Shown: positions 21,606 through 33,000 of the stretch, in pieces
Layout of the letters: each line of letters opens with the position of its first letter
Numbering within the stretch: position 1 is the stretch's first letter
NCBI GenBank assembly: GCA_006384855.1
Contig: VCJN01003345.1
Coordinates: 1-64,000 of the forward strand
Reading direction: 5' to 3'
Origin: Tetraselmis striata
Lineage: Eukaryota > Chlorophyta > Chlorodendrophyceae > Chlorodendrales > Chlorodendraceae
Length of the DNA: 64,000 bases
The notes under the pieces: model-generated
The model's database searches: none
Seen by the model: only the letters and a program-made list of their open reading frames with translations
What the model was told of the DNA's origin: nothing
Made by a program: the position numbers and the translations under genes

Positions 21606-22827
21606 TCAGATGTGAAGTCCGGACGCGCGCGCAGCACGCCATCTACTGATATTGATAAAGGACATGTCAGAGCACATACTCCAACAGATCGCGCTGACCG
21701 TCCAAGGCACGTATTGCAAGGGGCCCTCGACATACCCTTGCTCCAAGGGCCCCTCGACATACCCTTGCTCGTGCTGCCGATCCACCACCGTTCCCGCAGC
21801 AGCGCCGCCTTCTTGGCAAGGTCGGTAATTCTTTTTCCGCAGCTTCGGCGGTCGCCCGGTCCACTGCTGTGCGTCCCCATATTGCAACGCTTCTTTCAAC
21901 TCCGCGGTAACGTGTTTTGATGCTAGTACAACGTCGACGTTGACCCATGAGCAGCACAGTAGACAGAAAAGCGGTCGAATGGAGGAATCCCGGGCTGATG
22001 AATATCGTATACGGAGTCCAATCTCCCCGGCGGTTGAGCCTCGTACCACGCCGCCCACTGCGCCGATGCGTGCGGTGGTACGTTGAGTGTAAGCATGGCC
22101 AGCATGGCATGCCCCCTCGTACCTAGTTCAACATAATGCCGTTGGGAGTCGGTACTTTCTGTCTTAAAGCGCCGCAGGCAAACATTTGCGTTGCGAATTA
22201 GTTGCGTCATGTTCTCATGCGTCACAAAAGAGTACGATGCAATATCAGTATTACACAACCCTAGCGTCAGCGCTAGTTGAACAGCCGCCAACCGCTGGTG
22301 CGCTGGGCCCGGGGTCAGCCCTGGTCGGCGAAGATTGCCCGCCCGCTCTTCGCACCCCCTTGTCGCTAGTGTGGTCACAGCCACGACCGCTATGGTGATT
22401 AAAGAGAAAACTGTAGCGCCCCTCGTCGTCGAAGCAGTCAGCTACAACTAACATCAAAGCCGATGCTGAGGGCCGGGCTCGGGGAGCCCGTTCCATGTCA
22501 TTCAACAATCGGTGACGCCCTCCGGTAGCCGGGCATGGGGGGCGACACGCAGTTTGACTTGAGGCGACCCGCGCGGGCGTGTTTGGCCCCACAGCGGAGG
22601 CATGGTCGGGTGATGGGTACATTGGCGGGATGCTTACGCGCGTTGTGCTGGTCGGAGCCGCACAGAAAGCACGGTTTACGGGGCGGCTGTGTCGGCCCGC
22701 CACTCCCTTCGCTGCCGCCTACTCCACTGCTTAGGCCGCCGCCAACGGCCGGGCCGGCCCCAACACTCGGCTCAATCCACAACGTTGGCGTTGCGCCGTG
22801 CAAAGGGGTTGAGCTCTGCCGTCGCAT
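21606..22827 (-). pseudogene. Gag-like reading frames with paired zinc knuckles
   Basis: N-terminal frame 22827-22498 has CFLCGSDQHNARKHP and CLRCGAKHARAG..LKSNC, two CCHC-like knuckles of the kind in retroelement Gag proteins. Frame 22384-21923 continues QRLAAVQLALTLGLCNTDIA, SYSFVTHENMTQLIRNANV, HYVELGTRGHAMLAML; frame 22058-21606 adds VNVDVVLASKHVTAELKEAL and two tandem EQGYVEGPL units (a 21-bp direct duplication at 21717-21770). I do not recognise the family. Frame changes near 22450 and 22000 suggest decay. Zinc knuckles at the N-terminus are unusual for LTR Gags, so it may belong to a DIRS or non-LTR ORF1. Confidence 0.4.
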
Positions 22828-22873
22828 GCTCGCATTCCCGCGTGGGGCGCTGTCACCAGCTCAATGGGCGGCC

Positions 22874-23456
22874 CATTTGCACACACTAGGGATCCAAAAG
22901 CCCTAGCCTTCACTCTAGGGCTTCACGCGGCCCTGCCCTGATGCGACGGCAGCTGCCACCGCGCAGGGTGCAATGCCGCTTGTAGGGCTCGACCGAACCC
23001 TAGCACACCCTAGGGTCTCTCTTCCCTAGGGTGGCGGGGTGGTAGGGACTCCATACCCTGACCACTTGCCCTACCCACCTCGTGTGGGTACCACATATAT
23101 TGCCCATCCAATAATGCTCCACTTGGACATGTTCCACTAGGAGGGATTGAAGCATGGTCTCATGGCTCAAAGCCGGTCATTTCAACCAAACTCCTCCTAG
23201 TGGGACATGTCCAAGTGGAGCATTCTTGGGCAATATATGTGGTACCAACACGAGGTGGGTAGGGCAGATGGTCAGGGTATGGAGTCCCTACCACCCCGCC
23301 ACCCGCCACCCGCCACCCTAGGGTGTGCTAGGGCTCGGTCGAGCCCTACACGCGGCACTGCATCATGCGTGGTGGCAACTGCCGTCGCATGAGGCTGGGG
23401 CCGCGTGAAGCCCTAGAGTGAAGGCTAGGGCTTCCGGGGCCTAGCGTGTGCAAGAA
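22874..23456. repeat. Fold-back palindromic element, copy 1
   Basis: About 583 bp forming one long imperfect inverted repeat: outer arms CACACACTAGG..AGCCCTAGCCTTCACTCTAGGG and the reverse complement at 23395-23456; inner arms GCTCCACTTGGACATGT / ACATGTCCAAGTGGAGC around a loop at about 23140-23190. The loop contains Pol III box-like sequences on the minus strand. Not coding. Confidence 0.85.
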
Positions 23457-23548
23457 CTCCTACGCTGGGGGGAGAACCTTCAACCACCTCCTTATGGTAT
23501 CTTAGGTTTTTGTGACGTCACAACTCCCCTCGTGGTGGGAGTTGTTTC

Positions 23549-24126
23549 ACACGCTAGGGCCCCGAAAGCCCTAGCCTTCAAACTAGGGCTTCACGCGGCC
23601 CTAGCCTCATGCGACGGCAGCTGCCACCGCGCAGGGTGCAATGCCGCTTGTAGGGCTCGACCGAACCCTAGCACACCCTAGGGTCTCTCTTCCCTAGGGT
23701 GGCGGGGTGGTAGGGACTCCATACCCCGACCACCTGCCCTACCCACCTCGTGTGGGTACCACATATATTGCCCATCCAATAATGCTCCACTTGGACATGT
23801 CCCACTGGGAGGGATTGAACCACGGTCTCTTGGCTCAAAGCCGGTCATTTCCACCAAACTCATCCTAGTGGGATATGTCCAAGTGGCGCATTCTTGGGCA
23901 ATATATGTGGTACCCACACGAGGTGGGTAGGGCAGGTGGTCAGGGTATGGAGTCCCTACCACCCCGCCACCCTAGGGCAGAGAGACCCTAGGGTGTGCTA
24001 GGGCTCGGTCGAGCCCTACACGCGGCACTGCATCATGCGCGGTGGCAACTGCCGTCGCATGAGGCTGGGGCCGCGTGAAGCCCTAGTGTGAAGGCTAGGG
24101 CTTCCGGGGCCCTAGCGTGTGTAAAA
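23549..24126. repeat. Fold-back palindromic element, copy 2
   Basis: About 578-bp second copy, same orientation as copy 1, starting CACACGCTAGGGCCCCG and ending CGGGGCCCTAGCGTGTG. The about 95-bp spacer after copy 1 (CTGGGGGGAGAACCTTCAAC, GTGACGTCACAACTCCCCTC) is repeated after copy 2, so the true unit is a tandem repeat of about 673 bp. The minus-strand loop reads TGGTGGAAATG (A box TRGYNNARNNG) and GGTTCAATCCC (B box GGTTCRANYCC). Confidence 0.85.
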
Positions 24127-25751
24127 ACTCCCACGCTGGGGGGAAAACCTTCAACCACCTCGCTCCTTATGGTATCTCAGGTTTTTTTGACGTCACAACT
24201 CCCCTCACAACTGCACCTCCCCTCACCAAATTCTGAACGCGAACCTAAGTCACTATAGGCACCTCTCAGACGCCTATAGGGCTTTAGTTCAGACCAGCGT
24301 TGCTTGTCTTGCCCGGGGTGAATGCCAGTGGCAATAAAGCCTTTCACCACAGGTCACCGCCACGCCGTGCAGTACTTTATACAGTGCTAGTCGCGGCTAT
24401 CAACCGTTCCTACAGTACTTTTCGTCGGTACCGAGTCGAATGATGGCAACCCAGCATCACCAGCATCGCGCGCGCACGATGCAACGAGCAGCACGCGTGC
24501 GACCGTACGACAAGCACGCAGGCTACCGTGGTTACCTTTGGCCCTCGTTCATGAAGCCGATCTCCGTCTCTTACGCCGTCTCCATCCCCTACACATGCTC
24601 TTGCCTATGCCTGTCATAGGCAAACACATGCACACACAGGCAAGACAAGGGGGGAGAGGGACCACCAGAAGGCGGAGGCCCTCTATAAGCACGCTAAGTG
24701 CTAATCGCACGCGCGCCGTGCGCGCACCGCGCGCCAGACGCATCACGCATTGCCCTTGTCTAATTGTACTCATTAAGTCCTATACTACTACTCGGCCGCG
24801 GCTACGGTGAGTCCTGCGCCTTGTACCAGCAGCAGTACAGTACTTCGTCTTCTGAAGGTAGTCTACCTTAGGGGGCACTGTTAGAGGTCCCGATTATTGG
24901 AGGTACTATCTGAGTTCCCTTAGAAGTCCCGCCGAGGTGTGCTTGGTCGGGTCTCTGATCTCGGGTATGTCTCCTTGCGCCACGCTCAGGGCTATGGCCA
25001 GGGTATGGAACCCTAACCAATCAGGTGCCCTGCCTGTGGTCTCAACCGGGTATGGAACCCTAGCTGTATCCCTAGCATACCCGGAAGGGCTTGGCTGTCC
25101 CGTTCTTCATGCGCACGCGGATATGACAGATGCTGCGGCAGCTCCTCCAGTACACTGTCGTGGAAGTGCGGCGCCACGTGTGCATCGAACAAGTAGTGCA
25201 GTTGACGCATGACTGCGTGCTGCAGAAAAAGCCCTCCGGCCCGAACTTAGTGTCCGCCAGCTGGCGAAATCATGATCGTGCGTGTTGCGAACAATCGTGT
25301 CCCACGACAGCTCCTGACCCGGTCGCGCCACGCAGCAGGCAACCTCTGTCGAACCACAACATGCGCCACTCCTTCGCGGCGACGCGCACCCAACTGTGTA
25401 GAAGAGTCGAACCACGCCACGTCACGCACGCTAATCAGCCGATACGTGATACGCTAGCAAGTTCCGCAAGGAAGTCTCGCGTTGGTGACGGTGGCTTGTG
25501 ACCCTTGCGCGGTTGTAGCCCATAAGCTCCAAAAAAAGGCCGGACCGTTCTCACCCCGGCCACGGGCCGTGTAGTCGACTCCCATCGGATAACTAGTATA
25601 TATGCAAGTAATGCCATGGCGAAGAAATGGGCCCGGCCCACCGGATCGGTATTGGCCTTAGCTTCCAATGAATTCCTAATGATCCGCGAGCGGGTCGCCC
25701 GCGGAATTATGGTCGTCTAACGGCTGCTGGGTAGTATCGGGCGTACCTTGG
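24127..25751. other. Unassigned region right of the fold-back pair
   Basis: 24127-24230 repeats the inter-palindrome spacer. Beyond it no gene is recognised; overlapping frames on both strands are Arg-rich without motifs. GTAC/AGTACT motifs recur (24370-24430) and TATGGAACCCTA occurs twice (25003, 25050). Confidence 0.4.
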
Positions 25752-26312
25752 TTAAATGCATGTGACGTACGTCACTTGGCGCCCGGGCGCCGGACGCATG
25801 AGGCCGTAAGGTAGTGGCGCTCCCGCGAAATTGGCGTTCGTTGGTGGGTACGGTGCTGGAGCGGGCGCGGAGCGCTTATGTCCCGCCAAAGGCTGCTCGA
25901 CGCCCTCCATCCGGCTAGCGATCCCTTGCACCATTTCCATCACCGCCGATAGGGTGGCTCGCTCTCGCTCCGCGAAGATGACGCCCCGATACGGGTCTCT
26001 CGCTGAAGGTGCCTGCTCTTGCTGCTGCTGCTGCTGTTGGTTGTTGGCAGACGTCGGCGGTCCATCCAGAGCTAACGGCATGTGATGCGGGCCGTAGAAG
26101 AAAGTCTCGGGCACCGGTAGTCGTAACAATTAGGCCCCACTGTAAGCGTGTGTTGTAACACACCGCGCATACGTTCTTGTACTGCATATGCGTGAGCGCG
26201 AAGTCTTCGAGCATCTGAATGCATACATGACTTGACAACACTCGTGGCACAAAACTCGCAACGCACCACCTCCTCCGGGAAATCAATCTCCATATGCTCG
26301 TCCAGTGTCTTG
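25752..26312 (-). pseudogene. Unrecognised ORF with Cys/His cluster and poly-Gln, cut by A2
   Basis: From the A2 LTR edge the minus frame reads LDEHMEIDFPEEVVRCEFCA, then KSCMHSDARRLRAHAYAVQE, a C-x2-C...C-x-H...H cluster resembling a BED or C2H2-type finger. After a frame change near 26130 comes a Gln7 tract from a CTG repeat (26016-26038), then a helix ERATLSAVMEMVQGIASRME and a Pro/Ala tail to a stop at 25752. Family unknown. A2 inserted at 26313 and removed the N-terminus. Confidence 0.4.
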
Positions 26313-26833
26313 TGCGGCAGTCTCGCCCCTCGCACACGCAAAAGGCAAGACTGGCGTGAAAACACAGAGGCAAAAGAGAAGAAAGAAACAATGGTTACAA
26401 CGTTGTCACCACCCGCCGCTATTTATGCGTCAGGCTAGCTCGCAGCTAGCCACCACCAAGCGGCACGCGCACTGCTAAGCGCGTCACAGTGGAGTGTCGT
26501 GCCTTGAAGTGTCGAACAGGAGGTCGTCGCTTAGAGACCTCCGCACAAGTAGTTGACACATCATTTTATACACTAGTATACAACTGATGTTACAGAGGCA
26601 GGTGCATTATACATATATGCCCGCTACGGGTACGCACATGCGTATTATCCCGTAACAACTACTGAACAGTGTACCGGTACCAGTACGACTCATCGTCTCA
26701 TGATTCATCATCCACCAGTACTCGTATTGTGGCGCGTGACACACGCGCGCACACATACGATACAACAGGTACTCGTACATGAATGATGCTACAATCATAC
26801 AGTACCCGTACAGAGTATGCCATTAGTGTCACA
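26313..26833 (-). repeat. 3' LTR of Ty3 element A2
   Basis: 521 bp, TGCGGCAGTCTC... to ...TAGTGTCACA, aligning end to end with the A1 LTR (50830-51325) but clearly diverged. It shares GGTTACAA.GTTGTCACCACCCGC, a TATA-like block and a GTAC-rich inverted repeat. On the minus strand it reads TG...CA. Confidence 0.8.
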
Positions 26834-26836
26834 CTA

Positions 26837-26854
26837 CATCCCCCCCCCCCCCTT
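26837..26854 (-). promoter_or_regulatory. A2 polypurine tract
   Basis: Minus strand AAG13ATG three bases before the LTR start (TGTGACAC); primes plus-strand DNA synthesis. The G run is 13 long, against 6 in A1. Confidence 0.75.
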
Positions 26855-26882
26855 GACAACAGTGTGAAATTCCACAAGCAGT

Positions 26883-28240
26883 TTAATTTGCAGTCGGCAC
26901 ACGTGCCGGGTATTTATGCATATGCTCCACAAATTCAGGTGACTTTACAAAGTCCAACCATTTGGGAGTAGCCATAAAATCCTGCAAAGCTATTGTCCTT
27001 TTAACATCAAATAAACGATGCCAAACATGAGCAATAGACTCATCCGCAAAGTGAACAATAAATTGCAACTGAGTACCACGTAAACCGGGCACGGAACCGA
27101 TCTTAACGCTGCTAAACTTGTCAATCTCATACTCATCATCAGAGTCGTCACCGGTACCAACAAGAGGTACATGCGGGCGCAACGGCGCAGTGAGACAGGG
27201 TCTCAAGTTATTAACATGAAATACTGGGTGCAACTTAACACCAGCAGGTAATTTCAGTCGATAACTATGACCGCCAATTTTCTCTACAATAGAAAATGGT
27301 CCAAGCTGCTTGTCCATCAGCTTTTTGCAAGGCTGACCTTTGACCTTAAGCAGACGGGTATCCACAGATACTCTATCTCCAACATTGAAGATAGGAGGAT
27401 TGCGTTGTTGCCTAACACTAGGACGAACAGTCAATTCAACTTTATGGACAGCCAACACTGACCGAACCAACTCATGAATCTCCTTCATGTCTTGGATACG
27501 TTGCTGAGCATCACGTGAGAATGCTATTGTTGGTCTCATACCAAACAATACATCCGGAGGCGTTTCGGGATTGAAACCATACATAACCTCAAATGGTGCA
27601 TGCTCAATGCCAAGTGCTTTGTTGGAATTATACGCAAATTCCATCAATGGTAACTGGTCTACCGAGCTCGAACCATCGCAACAACAAAACGCACGAGCCA
27701 ACTCAGTGACTATAGCATTTATGCGTTCAGTCAAACCATGTGTTTCAGGATGTTGGCCACTAGACATGTTCAATTTAGTGCCAAGTCCCCGCCACAGAGT
27801 TTGCCAGAATGCAGACAGGAACTGTGGATCTCTATCAAAGCCGATCACACGAGGTATTCCATGCAGCCTGAATATTTCCTTCAGAAATAATTCAGCTGCC
27901 TGTCCACCAGTCACGTTGACTGTGGTTGGAATAAAATGTGCTTGCCGGGACAGATGGCAACACACAACCAACATAGTATTATAACCATTACTCTCAGGTA
28001 ACTCGGTTATAAAATCCAAACCAACCGTATGCCATGGACGCGGCGGTACTGGTAAGGGCTGTGTTGGTGCAGGTGGTTGCGGACGTGCACGAACACGCCG
28101 GCACACCGAACATTGTTCACAATAGGTTTTCACGTCATTTCGTATGCGTGTCCACCATAAACGGTCCTAGGCACATGCCAAGGTGCTTGCATAAGCACGG
28201 TGACCAACAGAATCATGTTGCTCATACAATATCTTATTGA
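26883..28240 (-). pseudogene. A2 integrase with chromodomain-like tail
   Basis: Frame 28133-26883: CSVCRRVRARPQPPAPTQPL (end of the zinc-binding domain, whose His pair HDSVGHRAYAST lies upstream in another frame), core VGLDFITELPESNGYNTMLV, VIGFDRDPQFLSAFWQTLWR, GQHPETHGLTERINA. Here TDG is THG but the catalytic Glu remains. The GPF segment QLGPFSIVEKIGGHSYRLKL follows, then YEIDKFSSVKIG..TQLQFIVHFADESIAHVWHR, the chromodomain-like end that in chromoviruses directs insertion to marked chromatin. Confidence 0.85.
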
Positions 28241-28245
28241 TGATG

Positions 28246-29909
28246 TCACGATTGGTTGGTATGCAAAGACGTCCATGTCTCCAAAAATAACCATCGTGCT
28301 CTACCACATGACCGGACTGCTTCCACCCCCCCCCCCCCCCCCCATAAGGAGTAGAACGCGTCCTCTGCATATCCAGCCTTAATAAGGTGGAGAATATTGT
28401 CATCAAGGCTAAGTGACGACGCACTTTCAGCCGACAATACCGCATTACATGGGCGATGTTCACTCACGAGTGATTCAGCCGCGTCCGGCACATCCCCGGT
28501 CCAGTATAAGCCACCGAAACCAATCGGCTTAAAAACCGGTCTACGCGACAACGGATCGGCTTCATTCCACTTGCCCTTTCGGTATGCAAGACATATGGAC
28601 CCAACAAACGGCTGCAAGTCGCGTACATAGCGCACTTGTCGCCGGTTCAACCTTTCTACCGGTTTTCTGAGCAGATGACGCAAGGTGTCATGATCTGAGA
28701 CAACAAGGAATCGACAGCACCCTTCAAGGTAACAACGCCAGTGCTTAATTGATTCACAGACAGCCAAAGCTTCCAAATCATAAGCACTGTAGGTATTACC
28801 ACGCTCAACTGCATTCAGCTTTCGCGCCCAGTAACTCACTGGTTGAGGACCTCCTCATTGGACGTAGTAGCACTGCAGCAAGCCCTACGTTGGACGCATC
28901 TATCGCTACGGTGAACGTCGCATCCGCCCCCATGGAAGGAATGGAAAGACACGGAGCGGAAATCAGTCGCAGACGGAGGGTCTCAAAGGCTTCTTGACAC
29001 GCCGGTGACCAGTCAACATGAACTGGTTTAGACTTACGCAATAAGTCAGTCAATGGTGCAGTTAAATCACTGAAATGATGAATAAACTTAGAGCATAAAT
29101 TGCAGAATTGTACAAAACTTCTGACTTCACTCCGAGTTTTAGGGACAGGCCAATCCCTAACTGCAGCCACTTTGGTCTCTGAAACAGACAACTTACCATC
29201 AGCGACGGTATACCCCAAATAATCCATAGATTGCATGCCAAAGAAACATTTCTTTAATTGCAACCTCAGATTATATTCATTTAGTTACTAAAAAAACTAA
29301 ACAAAGGTGCTTTATGTGGTCATCATAATTATCTGAATATATACATATATCATCCAGATACACCACCACAAAGTCACGCAAAAATGGTCTCAAGATGTCA
29401 TTCATCATGCGCTGGAAAATGGATCGGGCATTGCACAAACCAAATGGCATTGCAGTCCACTCCCATAGACCATCAGGTGTCTGAAACGCTGTCTTGTGGA
29501 TGTCCTCCTCTGCAATGGCAACCTGCCAATAACCTGATACTAAATCCAGATGGGTATAGCAACGGGCATTGCGGAGAGAATCCAACGTTTCATCAAATCG
29601 CGGCAAAGGATAAATATCCTTTCGAGTGACCTCGTCCAGCCCACGAAAATCGACACACAAACGAAGGGATCCATCTGCCTTCTTAACAAAATGAATAGGC
29701 GAACCAAACTCAGATTGACTAGGACGAACAAGTCCAGCGGCAATCGCATCTTTGAGTTGGCGATCCAATTCAGCACGTTCAGCGGGAGACCAACGATTAA
29801 GTCTTTGGCGTTTCATCCTGCCAGTTAACTCAATTTTGTGATCCCATGGCCGATGAACAGGCGGCATGTTGACTGGACGCAAAATTTCAGGAAAATCGTC
29901 ATACAACAA
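28246..29909 (-). pseudogene. A2 reverse transcriptase and RNase H
   Basis: Frame 29909-29277 carries the palm: KADGSLRLCVDFRGLDEVTR, CYTHLDLVSGYWQVAIAEED, MPFGLCNARSIFQRMMNDIL and catalytic YLDDICIYS. Frame 29263-28805: LKKCFFGMQSMDYLGYTVAD and the thumb. Frame 28839-28246: YWARKLNAVERGNTYSAYDL, WNEADPLSRRP (RNase H), then a C18 run (28326-28343) where A1 has C8. The 10-bp gain shifts the frame; downstream coding (SGHVVEHDGYFWRHGRLCIP) resumes in another frame. Confidence 0.85.
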
Positions 29910-31063
29910 ATGACGAATATATATATAGCATCCTTGTGCTCTGGTGTCATAGCATTGTCTAAATGCAGGTCAGGATCATCCTTTATAACCGACATTTCAA
30001 CGACATAGAACTCAGCCAAAGAATTATGTTTAGACGCACGAGCAGTTTTGCGCATCAACTTTTGTACCCTAGTGGAAGTAATCATGCTACATGCAGGAGT
30101 ACGACCCACTATTACAACAGGTACATGGGTTCCATCCATTAGAGTCATGATACGTTCAGTACCATACTTAATGGTAACTTGCGCTTCATCAAGCCAAGGA
30201 AGACCCAACACAATGTCAGAGACTTTGAGCTCACGCAGTATATAAAAATATACTCGATTCTCAAATACATGTCCTCCAACAGACAGAGACACAACAGTTG
30301 TCTGGCAACATGAGACACGTTGACCATTAGCCAAACGGACAGGTATTCTGGCTTTCAACTTGTGTATCTGCAAGTTGTTTCTGCGCACAAAGTCCTCAGA
30401 TATAAAATCTAAAGATGCCGCATTATCAACCAGTGCATCCACAACGGCGTCATCGTTAATAGTGACATTAACTTTCAACAATGTGACTATTTCAACCGGC
30501 CTGGGGTCATCCCAACGAGTCAAAGAAGCAATCTGAGGCAAACTTTGCCTTTGCTTACTCCAAAATGATGGATCAGTCACATTGACAGCATCACACTCAT
30601 TTATATACTCAGATGCACGTTCACCAATACCAACGCTAGAATCTGCAACTTTTGCAGAGTCCACGTTAAAACTCACATTTGGACTTGATATCGAATCTTG
30701 TTCTGAACAGAACGGCAAGTTTTGATGGGTATTCAGACCTTCATTATCCGCACACCCCTTCAGCGTAAGCTGGAACATCTCATGTAAGGGATCGAAGACT
30801 CTATCGACCAGTCGCCACTCGGCACTGACTGCAGTCTTTCTAGGCATACGGCGCCTTAGTGTCTTTACGCGACGATGAGTCGAAACTTTCCGAGCACCCG
30901 TTACATGGGCTACTGGCAAAGTCGTACATGACTCGTGTCCACTACTCGAGTTCTCATCAGTAGGCGACTCAACATAGTCGTTACTACAGTCAGGGATTAC
31001 GACATCGTCACTCAAATATGTACTCGTCACAGGTATATCGCCATTCAGACGTGCATTAGTCAT
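29825..31063 (-). pseudogene. A2 pol N-terminus and aspartic protease, methyltransferase core deleted
   Basis: From ATG at 31063: RRVKTLRRRMPRKTAVSAEW, RLVDRVFDPLHEMFQLTLKG, CADNEGLNTHQNLPFCSEQD, matching the start of the A1 Dam-like domain. It then jumps from DSIS directly to PNVSFNVDSAKV. About 110 residues present in A1, including the HPPW motif, are missing in frame. The protease is complete: DALVDNAASLDFISEDFVRR (active site DNAA), LANGQRVSCCQTTVVSLSVG, VSDIVLGLPWLDEAQV. The frame ends before RT. Confidence 0.8.
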
Positions 31064-31209
31064 AATGCAGATACCTCAGGTGCCAATGACATATCGGCAG
31101 CAGAAACTTCGCAATCATGCGACTCGACAGTTACTGGACAGCATAATGCAACACAAACATCATTTACATCCCTATCCACTGAGCTGTCATCAGTAGAATA
31201 CGGGCACCC
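31064..31209 (-). other. A2 gag-pol junction
   Basis: After the Gag UAG (31212-31210) the same frame stays open for about 45 codons (GCPYSTDDSSVDRDVNDVCV..) to a TGA at about 31062. Pol begins one frame over at 31063, consistent with a single indel in a formerly continuous Gag-UAG-Pol frame as in A1. Confidence 0.6.
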
Positions 31210-32385
31210 CTATTTCATCTTAGGGCAGTCTTTCAGAAGGCGAGCCTCACCACATTTAAAGCATGTTTTGGCAGCCATGTGCTTAGCATACTTCTCTGGC
31301 TCATGCAGTTTGACATGGTTAAGATAATCTATAATCTTTCTGTCAGGTGCCATAGAGGTCTTACTCTTCACCTTCTTGTCGCCAGACTTCTGCCGTTTGA
31401 CATTGGTGTTGCGGCGTCCATTACTTGCGCCTGGGGACGCATCATCTCCATGATTGCGCTTATTCATGTTGATGACCTTGGGTTTCTTCTTGGAGTCCTG
31501 TCCAACATTGCCATTACCAGCAAGATGTCCATTTACTATTGGCTTAGCCGCATTACCCAGTGGCTTGTTACTACCAACCATTGCCGTTGCATATTGTTGC
31601 AGCTCATTGAGGGTCAATGCATGTCCTGCACGCTTCTGTTCAGTCAGAAACTTATGAGCCATCTCCTTAAGTTTAGTATGACTTAGTGCAGATGCAAACT
31701 TTAGGACTAGGAACTCATCAGGGAAGGTTAGCCTTGTCCTTGCCAGGATGTCATTGAAGGCCATCACAAACTCTCGATAATCCATTGGACAGTCATGAGG
31801 GCCAGCCGACACCTGTTTAATGCCATCAAACTCAATGCATGCATCATGAACTATATAATGCATCAATGATGATTCTCTAACTGCCTTGACAAACGCTACA
31901 ACGATAGTCGGGCGAGGCGAAGGCGACTTTAAGTCGAATCCCTGCCACCAACGTTGAAAGTTTCCACTCAAAGTTTGCACTGCATATGCAAGTCCGGCAG
32001 TAGTCGTCGACTTCAGTCCCACGGTACCAAGCTGCTCCGGCAGTCCAGTAAGCCATACGTCCACCTTAAGAACATCTTCACCATTCTGCTTAGGCTGAGC
32101 TTGAGCTGAATTTCGCTGAGACTCTGTCAGTTGAGCATCAGGAGTCTCGTACCATGGTACATCAGTAATCATTATCTTGCTCATGTCAGTCGCCATTGGA
32201 TCTACGACTAGATAACGATTCACGGCATCCGAGATAGGTGATTCACCAGTATCATTCCTAAATGCAAACTGTTGAGGGAGCTCAGGGTACGAACGATTCA
32301 TCCTGAAGCCATTTAGTACAGACTTATAAATGGTCGCCCAGGAATCACTCACAGCATTATGAATCATGAATGGAGGGTACCACAC
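31210..32385 (-). pseudogene. A2 Gag (N-terminally truncated)
   Basis: 391 residues: capsid-like region (PWYETPDAQLTESQRNSAQA, VDVWLTGLPEQLGTVGLKST, CPMDYREFVMAFNDILARTR, FLVLKFASALSHTKLKEMAH), a Lys-rich linker, and a nucleocapsid knuckle CFKCGEARLLKDC. A1 has CFTCGKKGHTFKEC; A2 has lost one residue and the His, so zinc binding should fail. The N-terminus begins at the point equal to about residue 110 of the A1 Gag. It ends AAA-UAG-GGGUGCCC. Confidence 0.85.
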
Positions 32386-33000
32386 AGTAGTCGCGCACTG
32401 TGAGATTCAGATGTGACGTAAATGTGCCCTACTGGTGACGAACGACGACATACGGGGACGATACGGGACGGACGAGGGACGTGGATTTCATACCCAGTAG
32501 CGACGACTATCGCGCGCGACCTGTAAAGTACTTTATGAATTTCTCGTTTCCATAATTTCATCAAATTGATATGCGCACGCGGGCTCGCGTGTCGCCCGCC
32601 GACGCGGAGCACCCGGGCTAAGTACAGGCGGATGTACGCACTCATTGCACATCGCCGCACATCGCTGACCGCACATCGCTGACCGCTGACCCCGCGGTGT
32701 GCGGCGATGTGCGGCACGACGGGCGGAGGTGTGGGCGGATGTAGGTGGTACGGTAGGTGGTAGGCGGTAGGTGGTGTTCGTAGGTGCGCGTTTTAATGCA
32801 GCCGCCCTAACTGCTGATGATTGTGTAACGCCCCAGCACGCGCATTAAGTACGGGGTCGCCTCACGGTCACCGCCGCTCACCGTTGAATCAAGCGCGGAC
32901 AGCCGCGCACTCGCATCTGTGTTGCCTGCCGGTGGTGGGTTACATCCACCCCAACTCTCAACCCCCCCCCCCCCCCCGCCCCCCGCGTGCGGCAGCAGGC
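32386..33000. other. Spacer with a piggyBac-tail-like scrap
   Basis: 32397-32418 (CACTGTGAGATTCAGATGTGAC) is identical to the last codons and stop of the piggyBac-like gene (60029-60050), followed by a looser GGTGACGAA match. So a 3' end of the same transposon family probably abuts truncated A2. 32640-32770 contains short tandem motifs (CGCACATCGCTGACCG twice; GTAGGTGGTA several times). A C16 run lies at 32962-32977. Confidence 0.45.

Larger units (their letters stand above)
26313..32385 (-). mobile_element. Ty3 chromovirus-type element, family A copy A2 (decayed, 5'-truncated)
   Basis: Gag, protease, RT, RNase H, integrase with chromodomain-like tail and 3' LTR, on the minus strand. It is similar to A1 throughout but carries frameshifts near 31.07, 29.8-29.9, 29.27, 28.8, 28.33 and 28.14 kb, and has lost the 5' LTR and about 110 Gag residues at 32385. 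The Dam-like domain carries an internal deletion. Its comparison with A1 shows which changes are recent. Confidence 0.9.

Noticed and set aside
22903-23060. CCCTAG/CTAGGG-rich arms of the fold-back units as telomeric repeats
   Set aside because: The motif occurs within unique arm sequence of a palindrome, not as a tandem 6-8 bp array.
24538-25501. Arg-rich ORFs on both strands
   Set aside because: Mutually overlapping, without motif, intron signals or second copy.
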